A program made the position numbers and the translations under genes. Source: UBA5704 sp036264355 (GTDB lineage: Bacteria > Acidobacteriota > Thermoanaerobaculia > Multivoradales > UBA5704). Taken from it: a stretch of DNA of 64,000 bases. The DNA lies in contig DATARD010000198.1 of assembly GCA_036264355.1 (NCBI GenBank), forward strand, positions 23,434-87,433, read 5' to 3'. This document shows positions 46,784 to 55,400 of this stretch, piece by piece (within the stretch, counting starts at the first letter, position 1; each line of letters starts with the position of its first letter). The notes under the pieces are model-generated. The model had not been told where the DNA came from and ran no database searches. It saw only the letters and a list, made by a program, of their open reading frames with translations.

Positions 46784-46805
46784 CTATCACCTTTCGACGC
46801 GTGAT
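46784..46805 (-). promoter_or_regulatory. GTGATAG box with ATCAC-N10-GTGAT inverted repeat
   Basis: On the minus strand, GTGATAG ends 11 bases before the start of the first XRE gene. ATCAC at 46786-46790 and GTGAT at 46801-46805 form an inverted repeat with a 10-bp spacer. The same GTGATAG box at the same distance precedes the second XRE gene, so it may be the -10/operator element for autoregulation. Confidence 0.5.
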
Positions 46806-46836
46806 GCGCCAAGTCTTAGCGTTTTGGCTCTCCAGA

Positions 46837-47193
46837 CTAAGAGCCGAGCCCCTGCAACAACGACCGGCGGACCGCCGCTTCGACCATCCGCTCAAGCTCC
46901 GCCGAATTCCGCCCGAGAGGATGGGTGTCGGTCTGCTTCTCGGCGGGATACGCGCGGGAAAAGAACTCCCGCGGGGTCAACCCGATCGCCGCGGCGATCG
47001 CCACCAGGTGCCAGGCATGCGGGCGGGTGTAGCCGTTAAGGATCTTGCTGATTGCGGAGCTCCTAACGCCGATCTTCTCGCCGATCACGCGCGTGGACAT
47101 CCCGGACAGCCTCATCAGGCGGGCGAGAAGCTGCATCAAGCGAGCCGCCTCGTCTTCATTCCTCATCCACACTTTGATATCTTGCGTCGTCAT
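46837..47193 (-). CDS. XRE-family transcriptional regulator 2
   Basis: 118 residues from the ATG at 47193. The helix-turn-helix (about 15-80) has TRVIGEKIGVRSSAISKILNG, and the segment GLTPREFFSRAY is shared with the first regulator (GLTPEEFFSLAY). The C-terminal extension is shorter. It is a paralogue of the gene at 46327, on the same strand and 63 bp upstream of it. Between 47193 and the peptide gene at 47680 lies repeat array C. Confidence 0.8.
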   Translation of the reverse strand: MTTQDIKVWMRNEDEAARLMQLLARLMRLSGMSTRVIGEKIGVRSSAISKILNGYTRPHAWHLVAIAAAIGLTPREFFSRAYPAEKQTDTHPLGRNSAELERMVEAAVRRSLLQGLGS

Positions 47194-47201
47194 GGGGTTT
47201 A

Positions 47202-47218
47202 GTCTATCACAACTAGAC
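47202..47218 (-). promoter_or_regulatory. GTGATAG box with GTCTA-N7-TAGAC palindrome
   Basis: GTCTA at 47202-47206 and TAGAC at 47214-47218 flank a 7-bp spacer. The GTGATAG box lies inside it. It is 11 bases upstream of the start of the second XRE gene and matches the box upstream of the first. Confidence 0.5.
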
Positions 47219-47315
47219 CGCTTCGAGAAACACAGTGGACCTAAAAGCCATTCCAGACGACTCTCCCACGGTTGCGCCTGGGAAGGAAAGCCATAACCAC
47301 GGCGCCGAGGCCACT

Positions 47316-47630
47316 GCGTACGACAGTGACGCAACGACGCACGACGGTCACGCCACTGCGCGCGACTCTCAGCGCATCACGTGCGACCGTCCCCGCACCG
47401 CGCACGACCGTCACTGCACCACGCGCGACTGTCACTGCACTGCGTGCGACTGTCACTGCACTTCGCACGACTGTCGCTGCACTGCGCACGACTGTCACTG
47501 CACTGCGTACGACCGTCGCTGCACTTCGCACGGCTGTCACTGCACTTCGTACGACGGTCACAGCACTGCGCACGGCGGTGACGGCACTACGCTCTGCGGT
47601 GACGGCACTCCGCGCGACCGCCATGCCCAA
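47316..47630. repeat. 21-bp tandem array C, 15 uninterrupted units
   Basis: Units start at 47316 and every 21 bp to 47610, with no indel. The consensus core is GCGCACGACTGTCACTGCA. Units 47421 to 47547 are the most alike; both ends are more divergent, and a sixteenth remnant at 47295 keeps only the end of the unit. Substitutions are concentrated in a few columns (first base, columns 4-5, column 10, column 14). It lies between the divergent XRE gene and the Cys-rich peptide gene. All three plus frames and one minus frame are open through it because the unit is 7 codons and lacks stops. Confidence 0.93.
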
Positions 47631-47679
47631 GATCTGCTAATCTTCGACCCTTAACAGTTGGACCACCCAGGAGGTGACC

Positions 47680-47877
47680 ATGAGAAGGAAGCTTTTGGTG
47701 CTCGCTGGACTGCTTGGAATCTGTGTCTTCGGTATGCAAGTCCGTCCGGCGGCGGCCTTTACGTTCTGTAACGTTGGCTGTGACCCGGACGCGACCTGCG
47801 AATGCCCGGCGAACACGCTGAACCGGGGCGCGATCGTGGATTGCCCCACCTGGCACGCGGACTGTAATTTCCTCTGA
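47680..47877 (+). CDS. Small secreted Cys-rich peptide
   Basis: 65 residues. GGAGGT sits five bases upstream of the ATG at 47680. The N-terminal 26 residues (RRKLLVLAGLLGICVFGM) are a signal peptide, likely cleaved at AAAF. The mature part of about 39 residues has six cysteines (FCNVGCDPDATCECPAN, then DCPTWHADCNFL). This could form three disulfides or bind metal. I recognise no family. It follows repeat array C and is divergent from the XRE gene pair. A secreted effector, bacteriocin or signal is possible. Confidence 0.65.
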   Translation: MRRKLLVLAGLLGICVFGMQVRPAAAFTFCNVGCDPDATCECPANTLNRGAIVDCPTWHADCNFL

Positions 47878-47930
47878 TCCCCAGACAAGACGGGGCGGCG
47901 CCCGGACGGGGCCGCCCTGCCGAGCCGGCT

Positions 47931-47957
47931 CCGCCACGCCTCACCGCGGCGTGGCGG
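47931..47957. terminator. Probable shared terminator (CCGCCACGCC/GGCGTGGCGG)
   Basis: A 10-bp stem with a 7-bp loop (TCACCGC), followed on the plus strand by CTTTG. It overlaps the stop of arsC (minus) and lies downstream of the peptide gene (plus), so it may end both. The T tract is weak. Confidence 0.5.
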
Positions 47958-48375
47958 CTTTGAGGCGAGGCAGGAGGCCGCGGATGCGCGCCATGAGGTC
48001 GTCGGCCGCGGTGCGGAAGGCGCGGAGCCTGGTCTCTTCGTCGCCTGCCACGGCGGAGGGATCGGGGATGCTCCAGTGGATGCGCTCGGGGGCGCCGGGA
48101 AAGAGGGGGCAGCTCTCGTTGGCGTTGTCGCATACCGTGATCACGGTGTCAAATCTCTGCCCTGACAACTCGTCCATGTGTTTCGAGCGCTGGCCGCTGA
48201 GGTCGATCCCCCGCTCGGCCATCGCGGCGATGGCGAGAGGATGGACCCGCGTCGCCACCGTTCCGGCGCTCGAGACCTCGACGTCGGCTCCGCCGAGATG
48301 GCGGAGGATGCCCTCGGCCATCTGAGAGCGCGCGCTGTTGTGGGTGCAGAGGAAGAGGACGCGGGAGCCGGCCAT
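47941..48375 (-). CDS. arsC: Thioredoxin-coupled arsenate reductase (LMW-phosphatase type)
   Basis: 144 residues. The CX5R phosphate loop is CTHNSARS, with C10 and R16. C82 and C89 are in TVCDNANESC, and D105 is in SIPDP. These are the same positions as the three catalytic cysteines and the aspartate of the staphylococcal plasmid ArsC. The enzyme reduces arsenate to arsenite through a C10-C82-C89 cascade with thioredoxin. No arsR, arsB or acr3 gene lies next to it, so it acts alone or with distant partners. ATG at 48375; ribosome-binding site weak. Confidence 0.93.
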   Translation of the reverse strand: MAGSRVLFLCTHNSARSQMAEGILRHLGGADVEVSSAGTVATRVHPLAIAAMAERGIDLSGQRSKHMDELSGQRFDTVITVCDNANESCPLFPGAPERIHWSIPDPSAVAGDEETRLRAFRTAADDLMARIRGLLPRLKAATPR

Positions 48376-48437
48376 GATCCGGCAACCTACGTTGAAATCA
48401 AGTGGACTGCAAGAGGTAAGGGAGCGACAGGAAAAAA

Positions 48438-48743
48438 CTACACGCTTTGCGGCTCGAGGAGCAGAGAAAATGCAGAGGCGAGCCCCTCGGACGCCGCGGG
48501 CGGCTCGGCAGCGGGCACTGGAGCCGGCTCGGGGCTCGGCACCGGCTCGCGCCGGCTCAAGATGGTCTCGACTTGACTCTCCAGCCTCGCGACCCGCTGG
48601 TGAATCACGGTCAAGCGCTCCCTGGTCCGCCGAGACTCCTCCATGACTACGTCCAATTCCTTCAGGAGCTCTCGATGCTCCTTCAGAAGCTCGGTCCGGT
48701 CGTTCAAGGAAGCTCCGGCGTAAACATATACGCTACCGCGCAT
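48438..48743 (-). CDS. Putative coiled-coil protein
   Basis: 101 residues from the ATG at 48743. A long charged helix (RTELLKEHRELLKELDVVME, continuing to VARLESQVETIL) with a clean heptad pattern is followed by a Pro/Ala/Glu-rich tail. No ribosome-binding site is seen and a start at 48758 is possible. It precedes arsC by 62 bp on the same strand. No family recognised; coding status is moderately supported by the coherent coil. Confidence 0.4.
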   Translation of the reverse strand: MRGSVYVYAGASLNDRTELLKEHRELLKELDVVMEESRRTRERLTVIHQRVARLESQVETILSRREPVPSPEPAPVPAAEPPAASEGLASAFSLLLEPQSV

Positions 48744-48773
48744 GCAAGATTCGCGCACGCCCGATCCGACGGC

Positions 48774-50084
48774 TCAAATCCTCACCCACAAAAAACCCAT
48801 CCATGACAGCGGCTGGTCGCCGTAGGCGTCCTTGAGCGCGCTCGGGATCTCCGCGACGCTGCCGACCAGGCCGACGCCGGTCTTGCAGGTGCCGGTGTCG
48901 AGCACGTCGTAGAGATAGCCGAGGGAGACTTTGCCGACGGTGAAGACCTCGCCGGCATGCCCGAGGCTCTGCGCAGCGAGCAGCTCGTCGTTCTGCAGCC
49001 GCTCGGCGCGGCCGAAGAGGGTGTGCCGGCTGTGGGTGACCGCGGATTCGACGAGCCAGGCGTCGGTGGTGCGGCCGGGGCTGCGCATGTTCCGTCCCCA
49101 GGCGAAGGTGGTCTGCCAGGTGCCGCCGGCGAGCGGCCGGTTGTAGATGGCGGAGAGGGTGGCGCGGTCGGTGTCGACCTGCGGCTCGAGTTGCTCCGGG
49201 CTGTGCAAGTGGCCGTAGCTCGCCTGGAACGACCAGTCCTGCGCCGGATTGAACGAGAGGCGGGCGGACCAGGAGTCCATCTTCGGGCTCTCGATGTCCG
49301 TGCGGTTCTGGTCCGGCTCGCGGCCGGTGAAGACCGAGCCTTCGAGCTTGAGCGGGCCGCGCACCCAGCCGAGCGTGGCGACGCCGAAGGTGACGTGCGT
49401 CGAGTCCAGCCAGTGGTGCGACAGCGGCGCCTCGGGGTTCTCCAGCGCCGAGAAACGGTGCATGAACGCCGGCGGCCCCAGCGCCGGCTCCCCCGGCAGG
49501 CCCAGGTAGACGAAGACCGAGCCGTCACTCCCGATCGGCAGGCTGTAGCTTCCCGACAGCTCCATGAACAGGTCGTGCGGATGCTGGCGGTCGACCAGCG
49601 GATCGTGCCCGTTCGCGGTCTCCCCGGTCTGCAAGAGGAGCGGATAGCCCGAGCGGCCGATCGTCCACGGCTCGGCGGAGATCATCGCGCGGAAGCCCAG
49701 CCGTCCCGGGCCGAGCGAGCGGTTCGCCATCCCCATCAGCATGTTCTCGCTGAAGGTCTTCGTGTCACCCCGCGGCCCGTCCTGGTGGTCGTAGAGTACC
49801 GTGGCGTAGCCGTGCAACATCAGCTCCCACGGCCCCGCCATTTGGTGCAGGCCGGTGTGCGGCGCGGAGTCCGGCTGCCACGACGTGCCCGACGCCTCCC
49901 GGGTCATCGGATACGGCCCGAGCAGGGCGTGCATCTCATGCATCGAGTGCATCGAGTGATCCATCCCCTCCATTCCCGGCATGTTCTGCATGTCCTGCAT
50001 ATCCTCGTGCTGCGCCCAGACCGGCGCGGCCAGGACCAGGGCGGCCAGCAGAGCCGCCCCCCGGCTCCAGAATCCTCTCGTCAT
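48774..50084 (-). CDS. Met/His-rich outer-membrane barrel protein, copper-resistance-associated family
   Basis: 436 residues; GGAGG lies six bases before the ATG at 50084. A signal peptide is followed by a Met/His-rich segment (residues about 27-53: HEDMQDMQNMPGMEGMDH, then HSMHEMH), a typical copper-binding tail. The remainder shows alternating beta-strands and conserved blocks (GYATVLYDHQDGPRGD, TGETANGHDPLVDRQ, HPHDLFMELSGSYS, MHRFSALENPEAP, HHWLDSTHVTFG), matching a conserved hypothetical outer-membrane family found near copper and heavy-metal genes. It likely sits in the outer membrane and binds copper. No other copper gene is adjacent. Confidence 0.75.
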   Translation of the reverse strand: MTRGFWSRGAALLAALVLAAPVWAQHEDMQDMQNMPGMEGMDHSMHSMHEMHALLGPYPMTREASGTSWQPDSAPHTGLHQMAGPWELMLHGYATVLYDHQDGPRGDTKTFSENMLMGMANRSLGPGRLGFRAMISAEPWTIGRSGYPLLLQTGETANGHDPLVDRQHPHDLFMELSGSYSLPIGSDGSVFVYLGLPGEPALGPPAFMHRFSALENPEAPLSHHWLDSTHVTFGVATLGWVRGPLKLEGSVFTGREPDQNRTDIESPKMDSWSARLSFNPAQDWSFQASYGHLHSPEQLEPQVDTDRATLSAIYNRPLAGGTWQTTFAWGRNMRSPGRTTDAWLVESAVTHSRHTLFGRAERLQNDELLAAQSLGHAGEVFTVGKVSLGYLYDVLDTGTCKTGVGLVGSVAEIPSALKDAYGDQPLSWMGFLWVRI

Positions 50085-50159
50085 ACATCCTCCTCGATGC
50101 CGCCAGATGGCCGCGGCCCGGCCGGCGCGAGGATCATTCTCTAACAGTAACGTCTCGGA

Positions 50160-52386
50160 TCAATGGCGTGGCACAGCCAGCGGCGGCTCACAGGCCGGAT
50201 TGCCGGCGAAATAGCCGACGAAGTGCTTCAGCTCGTCTTGCGTGCCTTTGAGCAGGGCAACCTTGCCGGTCTCGATCGGAGGGATCGATCCGGGAGCGAA
50301 CGAGTTGGCGATGATCAGCGCGTCGAGCACTTTCTGGCTCATCTGGAGCGCCACGTCGACTTGGGCGAGCCAGTCGGCCTTGGTGCCCTGCCAGTTGGTG
50401 ATCTCGACGATGCCGTGGCGCAGTTGCAGGACGTAGCCTTCGCTGCCGAAGTCCTGTTCCGTGGGCTCGAACCAGAAGCCGAGCGCCATGCCGGCCTTCT
50501 CGTGGGCCGCCCGCTGGCCGTCGAGATGCCAGGTCCAGGAGGCCACCCAGTCGGCGATCGGCACTCTCGCCTGGATTACCGGCGACACGAGGCCGGCCGG
50601 GAGATAGTTGATGAAACAGTTGCCGGGCGGATTGTCGAGCTCCTTGGCGGCGGTGAAGTACCAGTCGCTCCAGTTCGGATCGATCGCCCGCGCGCCGAGC
50701 TTGCGGAAAGCGTCCGCCTTGATCTTGCGGGCGGTCATGTCGTCGGGATGGGCGCGGACGAGGATCGTCGCGAGCTCCGCCGCCCATTGGAAGTCTTCGC
50801 GGCCCTTCCCGGCGAGGGCACCCTGGGCCGCTTCGAGCACGCTCTTGTGGCTGTTGACCAGGGCGATCATCCGCTCGGCCGCCTGGGTGGGTGGGATCGG
50901 AGAGAGGGTGACCGGGTCGGCGTTGTACCAGCCGACGTAGCCGAAATAGGTCTCCCGCACTCCTTGCGGCACCGAGCCGTAGAACGGTATCAGGTAGTCC
51001 TCGGTGTGAACCGGACCCTGGAATGAGTCGTTGCCCGGCGCGTTGGGCCAGGGCACCAGCGTCTTCAAGTCCTCGACCACCACGTCGGGCACTTTGACCT
51101 TCTCGACCAGCTCGTCGGGGGTGTACCCCATGTTCATGTAGCGCAAGGTCTGATCGTGGGTGAACTGGATCGCGTCGCGAAAGTTGGTCAGCAACAGTTG
51201 GATGTTCTTGCGCTGGCAGACTGGCGGCCCGTGGCTCGGCACCATGCACCAGGAGTCGAGGTTGCGCAGCTTGTCGACGCTCTGATACCAGGTCTCGGGG
51301 CTGCGGTATTGCGTGCCGCGCAGGCTGTAGAGGTTGGGGAAGGCCGGTCCCTGGATCACTTCGGCCGAGAACAGCAGGCCGCTCTTGCCGACGCTCGCCG
51401 CGGCGCCGTTTTCGGCGTCGGGAACGAACACGGCCAGCTCGTCGTTGGTCTCGCTCGGCACGTAGATCACCTGCATGTTGACGCCCGCGGCGGAGAGGTC
51501 GAGCTGCTCGGAGAAGGTGCGCGACGGCATGCGGAAGCCGGAGAGACCCTTGCTGAGGAAGGGTCCGATGCCGTTGGTGATCGCCTTGCCGACATTGGCT
51601 CCCGGTGGATTCCCGGCGGGCTTGCCGTCCCGATACCGCTGTCGAGCTTGATGCCATACATGTAGATCGAGCGCGCCTGGATGATCTGCCCCGACACCGT
51701 CGAGGTGTTGACCACGGCGTCGGTGACGCCCTCCTGGCAGATGATCTCGACGCAGTTGCGGCGGCCGACGTACGCGCCGTCGGCGCCGGCGACCGCAGGA
51801 TCCTCGATCGGACAGGCTTCCTTGTCGGCCATGTCCAGATAGCCGAGCACGCCGCCGGTGTGGTCGATGTGGTTGTGGGTGTAGATGATGGCGTCGATCG
51901 GCAGCTTGGTGAGCGCCGCGCCGTACTTGCGGTTGTAGAGCGCCAGAAGGTCGGCGCCCGCCTTCCTGGCGGCGCTGGCGTCTTCGAGGGTGTCGATGAT
52001 GATCACCCGCCGGGCGCCGTCCACGTCGGTGCGCGGGCCGACCACCATCATGCTGTGGCGAGGCCGTAGGCGATGGCGCTATAGGTGTCGTAGTCGAGCC
52101 CCGCCGGCCGCTCGGCCAGGGCATAGGCGCTCGTCTGCAGGTCGAGGATGTGCGCCGGCTGGGCGGCGTCTTTCGACAGGAAATAGTTGTTGTGCTCCTC
52201 CTGGCGCTTCGTCGCCTCACCCGGATCGACGAAGTTCTGGTTGATGCCGGTCTTCGCCTCGCCGGCCGCGGGCTGGGCGGCGAGACCGCCCGGCCCGAGC
52301 AGCGCCGCCGCGAGGACGGCCACGAGCACCACGGTCAAATGGATGGGGCGCCCACCCCAGGTCGCAAGGCTCCTCCCAAGGATCAT
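50160..52386 (-). pseudogene. Alkylsulfatase (SdsA/BDS1-like MBL-fold hydrolase) with two frameshifts
   Basis: Three reading frames in order make up one protein of about 735 residues. Frame 1 runs from the ATG at 52386 (AGGAGGG seven bases upstream) to about 52050, with a signal peptide and the usual NFVDPGEATKRQEEHNNY start. Frame 2 runs to about 51640 and has the metallo-beta-lactamase motif THNHIDHTGG. Frame 3 runs to 50160 and carries the dimerisation and SCP2-like C-terminal domains (QGTKADWLAQVDVALQMSQ). The jumps at about 52050 and 51640 need one- or two-base indels. Intact relatives hydrolyse primary alkyl sulfates in the periplasm or outside. It is either a recent pseudogene or carries sequencing errors; both frameshifts lie in G/C-rich runs. 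Confidence 0.87.
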
Positions 52387-52497
52387 GCTCAAACCCTCCT
52401 TTCACTTCGTGTCCAGCGATAGATGCGGCATGGTACCGCAAATCTACGGCTGCGGATGTCGTACGGCATGGATGGCTGAAGGGTCGCCAGCAGAGAC

Positions 52498-55400
52498 TCA
52501 GCTGCGGCGGCCGTAGCGGTCCAGGATCCACTCGTCGTCCAGTCTCCAGGGATAGGCGAGCGCCGAAAGCTCACTGACACGGTAGCCGAGAAAAGTCTCC
52601 TTGAGCTGGTCAGACCGAGCCGCGGCGCGATCCTGCGCCGCCCAGAGAAGAAGAAGCGCCTCCCCTTTCAACCGGCGCCCGAGGTTCTCGCCAAGAATTC
52701 TTTCCCAGTCCCAAGCATCAACCCTCCGATCCGCGCATTCCAGAAAAAGCCGGCCCGCGGCCCAGCGATCCGCCACACCCTCGGCCCGCAAAAACTTCTC
52801 GAACCAGCTCTCCGCCCAAGCCTCCAGAGACTGTCGCGAGAGAGCGATCTCCGCCTGTTCGCGCACCCAGACAGAAGGATCCTGACTCCGGAGGGCCTCA
52901 AGCTGCTCCTGACCTTCTCCGAGCCAACCGAGGATCGCCGCCGCCCGCGCCCTGGCCTCAGCCCGTGGATCAGCGCTGAGATCTCGGGCGAGGCCGTGCA
53001 AGCGCTGCTTGTCCTGGCAACGAGCCCCCAGAGCGATCTCAAGAAGCTCCAAATCGGTGCGGGCGTCGAGGATCAGATCGGCGAGAAAGCCTCGCGCCAG
53101 CCCGTCATCGCTTTCAGGCTGGTTCAGCGCCACGAGCACCCAGTCCAGCCCATGGCTGTACAAACGAGAGCCGCCCCCGAACCTCCGGCGCTGGAATGGA
53201 TAGACCTGCGGCCAAAGCACCCTCGCCTGCCCGGCAGCGTTGCGCAGGCACCAGTCGAATGTTGGCCGAATCAGCCCTCCCAACCAACGCCAGCCGGAAC
53301 CGTCCCAAGCGGTGAACGCCCGGGTCCATTCGGCGACGCGCCGGGCGTCGAGGTGGATCATGAGCTCGGAGGGGAGGTCGTGTCCCTGCCAGTGCGGAAA
53401 GATGCCGGCTCGTTGCGCCTCATAGTGCTTAAGATCGGTCGAGATCTCATCCAGAAAGTCTCTTGCGTCCTCCGGCCTTCGCGCTGCCGAGATCGCACGC
53501 CAAGAGTCATCGAGGTGATCTTTGATCTGTTCGTGAGGATAATTTCTGATCATGAGACGTGAAGCATGGTCGGCGGCCTGCGTCCGGTCTTGTTCCTTGG
53601 CATCGGACCAAGCAGCGACCTCACCGCTCGCAATGGGCAACAAAAGCTTGAGGTCGATGCTCTCGATGCGCTGCTGAACAGCCAGAGCGAGAGCTGAAGT
53701 GACCTCCAAGGCCTTTCCCGCACGGAGAGTCCGGCGGATCGCGGCGATCTCTCTTACCGGCAGACAAGGAGAACCTCCCGCTGCCGCCAGCAAGGATCGT
53801 AACAAGCTTTTTCGATGCGGATCCTGGGTCGCCTGGAGAGCCTCTACCAACACCTTTCGGTCGGCCACTGTAGAGAGAAAGCCGGCAAGCGCCAGGGTTT
53901 GCTTGTGCTGCCACCTCTCCTTCTGATCCACCAGCAGGGCCATGGTCTCGACGGCCGTGGCGGAGGGTAGCAGGGCCAGAGTGATCTCCCGTTGTTCAAC
54001 CCATTGGCGCTCGTTGCGGCGTCGCGAAAGCCGAAGAGCCCGCCGCAAGTCCTTGCGCGCCTCGCCACCGGCGAGAGCAGCATGCCCCCTCAGCTCCAGA
54101 AGAGAAAGCTGCCTACCCTCCTGAATATCGCGGGAAATGTCTTGGAGGGCCTGCACGATCACCTTGGCCCCCAGATCTGGTGCCCGAGCAGCCATCGCGG
54201 GGCACAGATCGTCGAGGTCGCTCAGCATCTTCCGGCCGCCCGCTCTCCCCTCCTCCGAGAGTTGGTGCTCAAGGGTTTGTGCGAACGCAATCTGCTCGGC
54301 CTCCGGAAGCGGCGCCAAAGCGGGGTCGCCGAGCAGATCAGACGCTTGCTCTTCTTCCTCCAGCCCTTGGCGCAGGCGTTCTCCAACGGGTTGGAGATCG
54401 GCCCGGCCGGCGATCTGGACCAGCATGCGCAGAGCCTTGGCCAATGGGTCATTCGGCTCCGCCGTGGGCCGGGAGATTTCTTGTTCGAACCAAGAGGACG
54501 GAGCCGCTTCGAGCGCACGCCGGACGGCCCAGAGGTCACCCGAGCCGATCCTCTCTTCAAGGACGATACGCACGATAACGAAGGCCAGCAGATCGTCCGG
54601 CCCGACAAGATCGGGCGCGCGGCTCACCAGGTAGAGGCCCAGAGACTGCAAATCCAGGACGTCCAGGCCTTCGACGATCTGGAGGCCTAAGTGCCCGAGG
54701 CAAGGTAGCGCGACCCGGTGGCGAAGGCGGGGCGCTACCGCCGCCTTGGCCGCGACATTCGCAGTATCAGTTTTCCGCTCGGTCTTGGCTCGTGCGCGCT
54801 GGAGCCAGCTCCCCTCCAGCGGCACGAAGCGGAACCACTCTCGCACCGCCTGCCGCAAGCGACTTTTTTCTTCCCCATTAGCTTGCACCGCTTCGCCAAA
54901 AACCATGAATACGATCTCGCGCAGCCGGTTTCTTCGCTTCGCCGTATGCCAGATCGACCGCCAGTTTCGGAAAAGAGGCTCGAAGAGGAGCCGCCGGAGC
55001 TCGTAAATGGCCTCAAGGTCTTGTTTGCTCAGATTGCGAGAGCCAAGCCACTTCTCGAGAACTGTGTCCAGGACCTCAAGAGATTCCACGGAGGAGCCGC
55101 CTTCTCGGCCGCCGGCCGCAGCGACTTCAACCAACATCAAGGTCGAAGCGGCACGCAAGGCATCGACGGCCTCGTCCCCGTCGGGCTGAGGTGCCAGACA
55201 AGAGTCGAGGGTTTCCTTCAAATCCTCTTTCTGCCGAGAAGACTTGATGAGGGCATCCCGCAGGAAAAGGGCGTATCCCATCGTCAACCGGCTTGGCTCT
55301 ACGGTGTAGTTCCCGAGATCGCCGCAGAGAGCTCCCTGCGAACGAAGGTCTGCGAGAACACGCGGTACCTCGGCCGTCAAATCCTTGAGCAGTCTCCGGA

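Noticed and set aside
47316..47630. CRISPR array
   Set aside because: The unit is 21 bp without unique spacers; repeats are contiguous and degenerate; no cas genes are near.
47235..47654. Open frames of 139, 122 and 129 residues through array C
   Set aside because: Frames on both strands are open at once because the 21-bp unit lacks stops. They start with TTG or have no ribosome-binding site. The heptad pattern is noted but not enough to call a gene.
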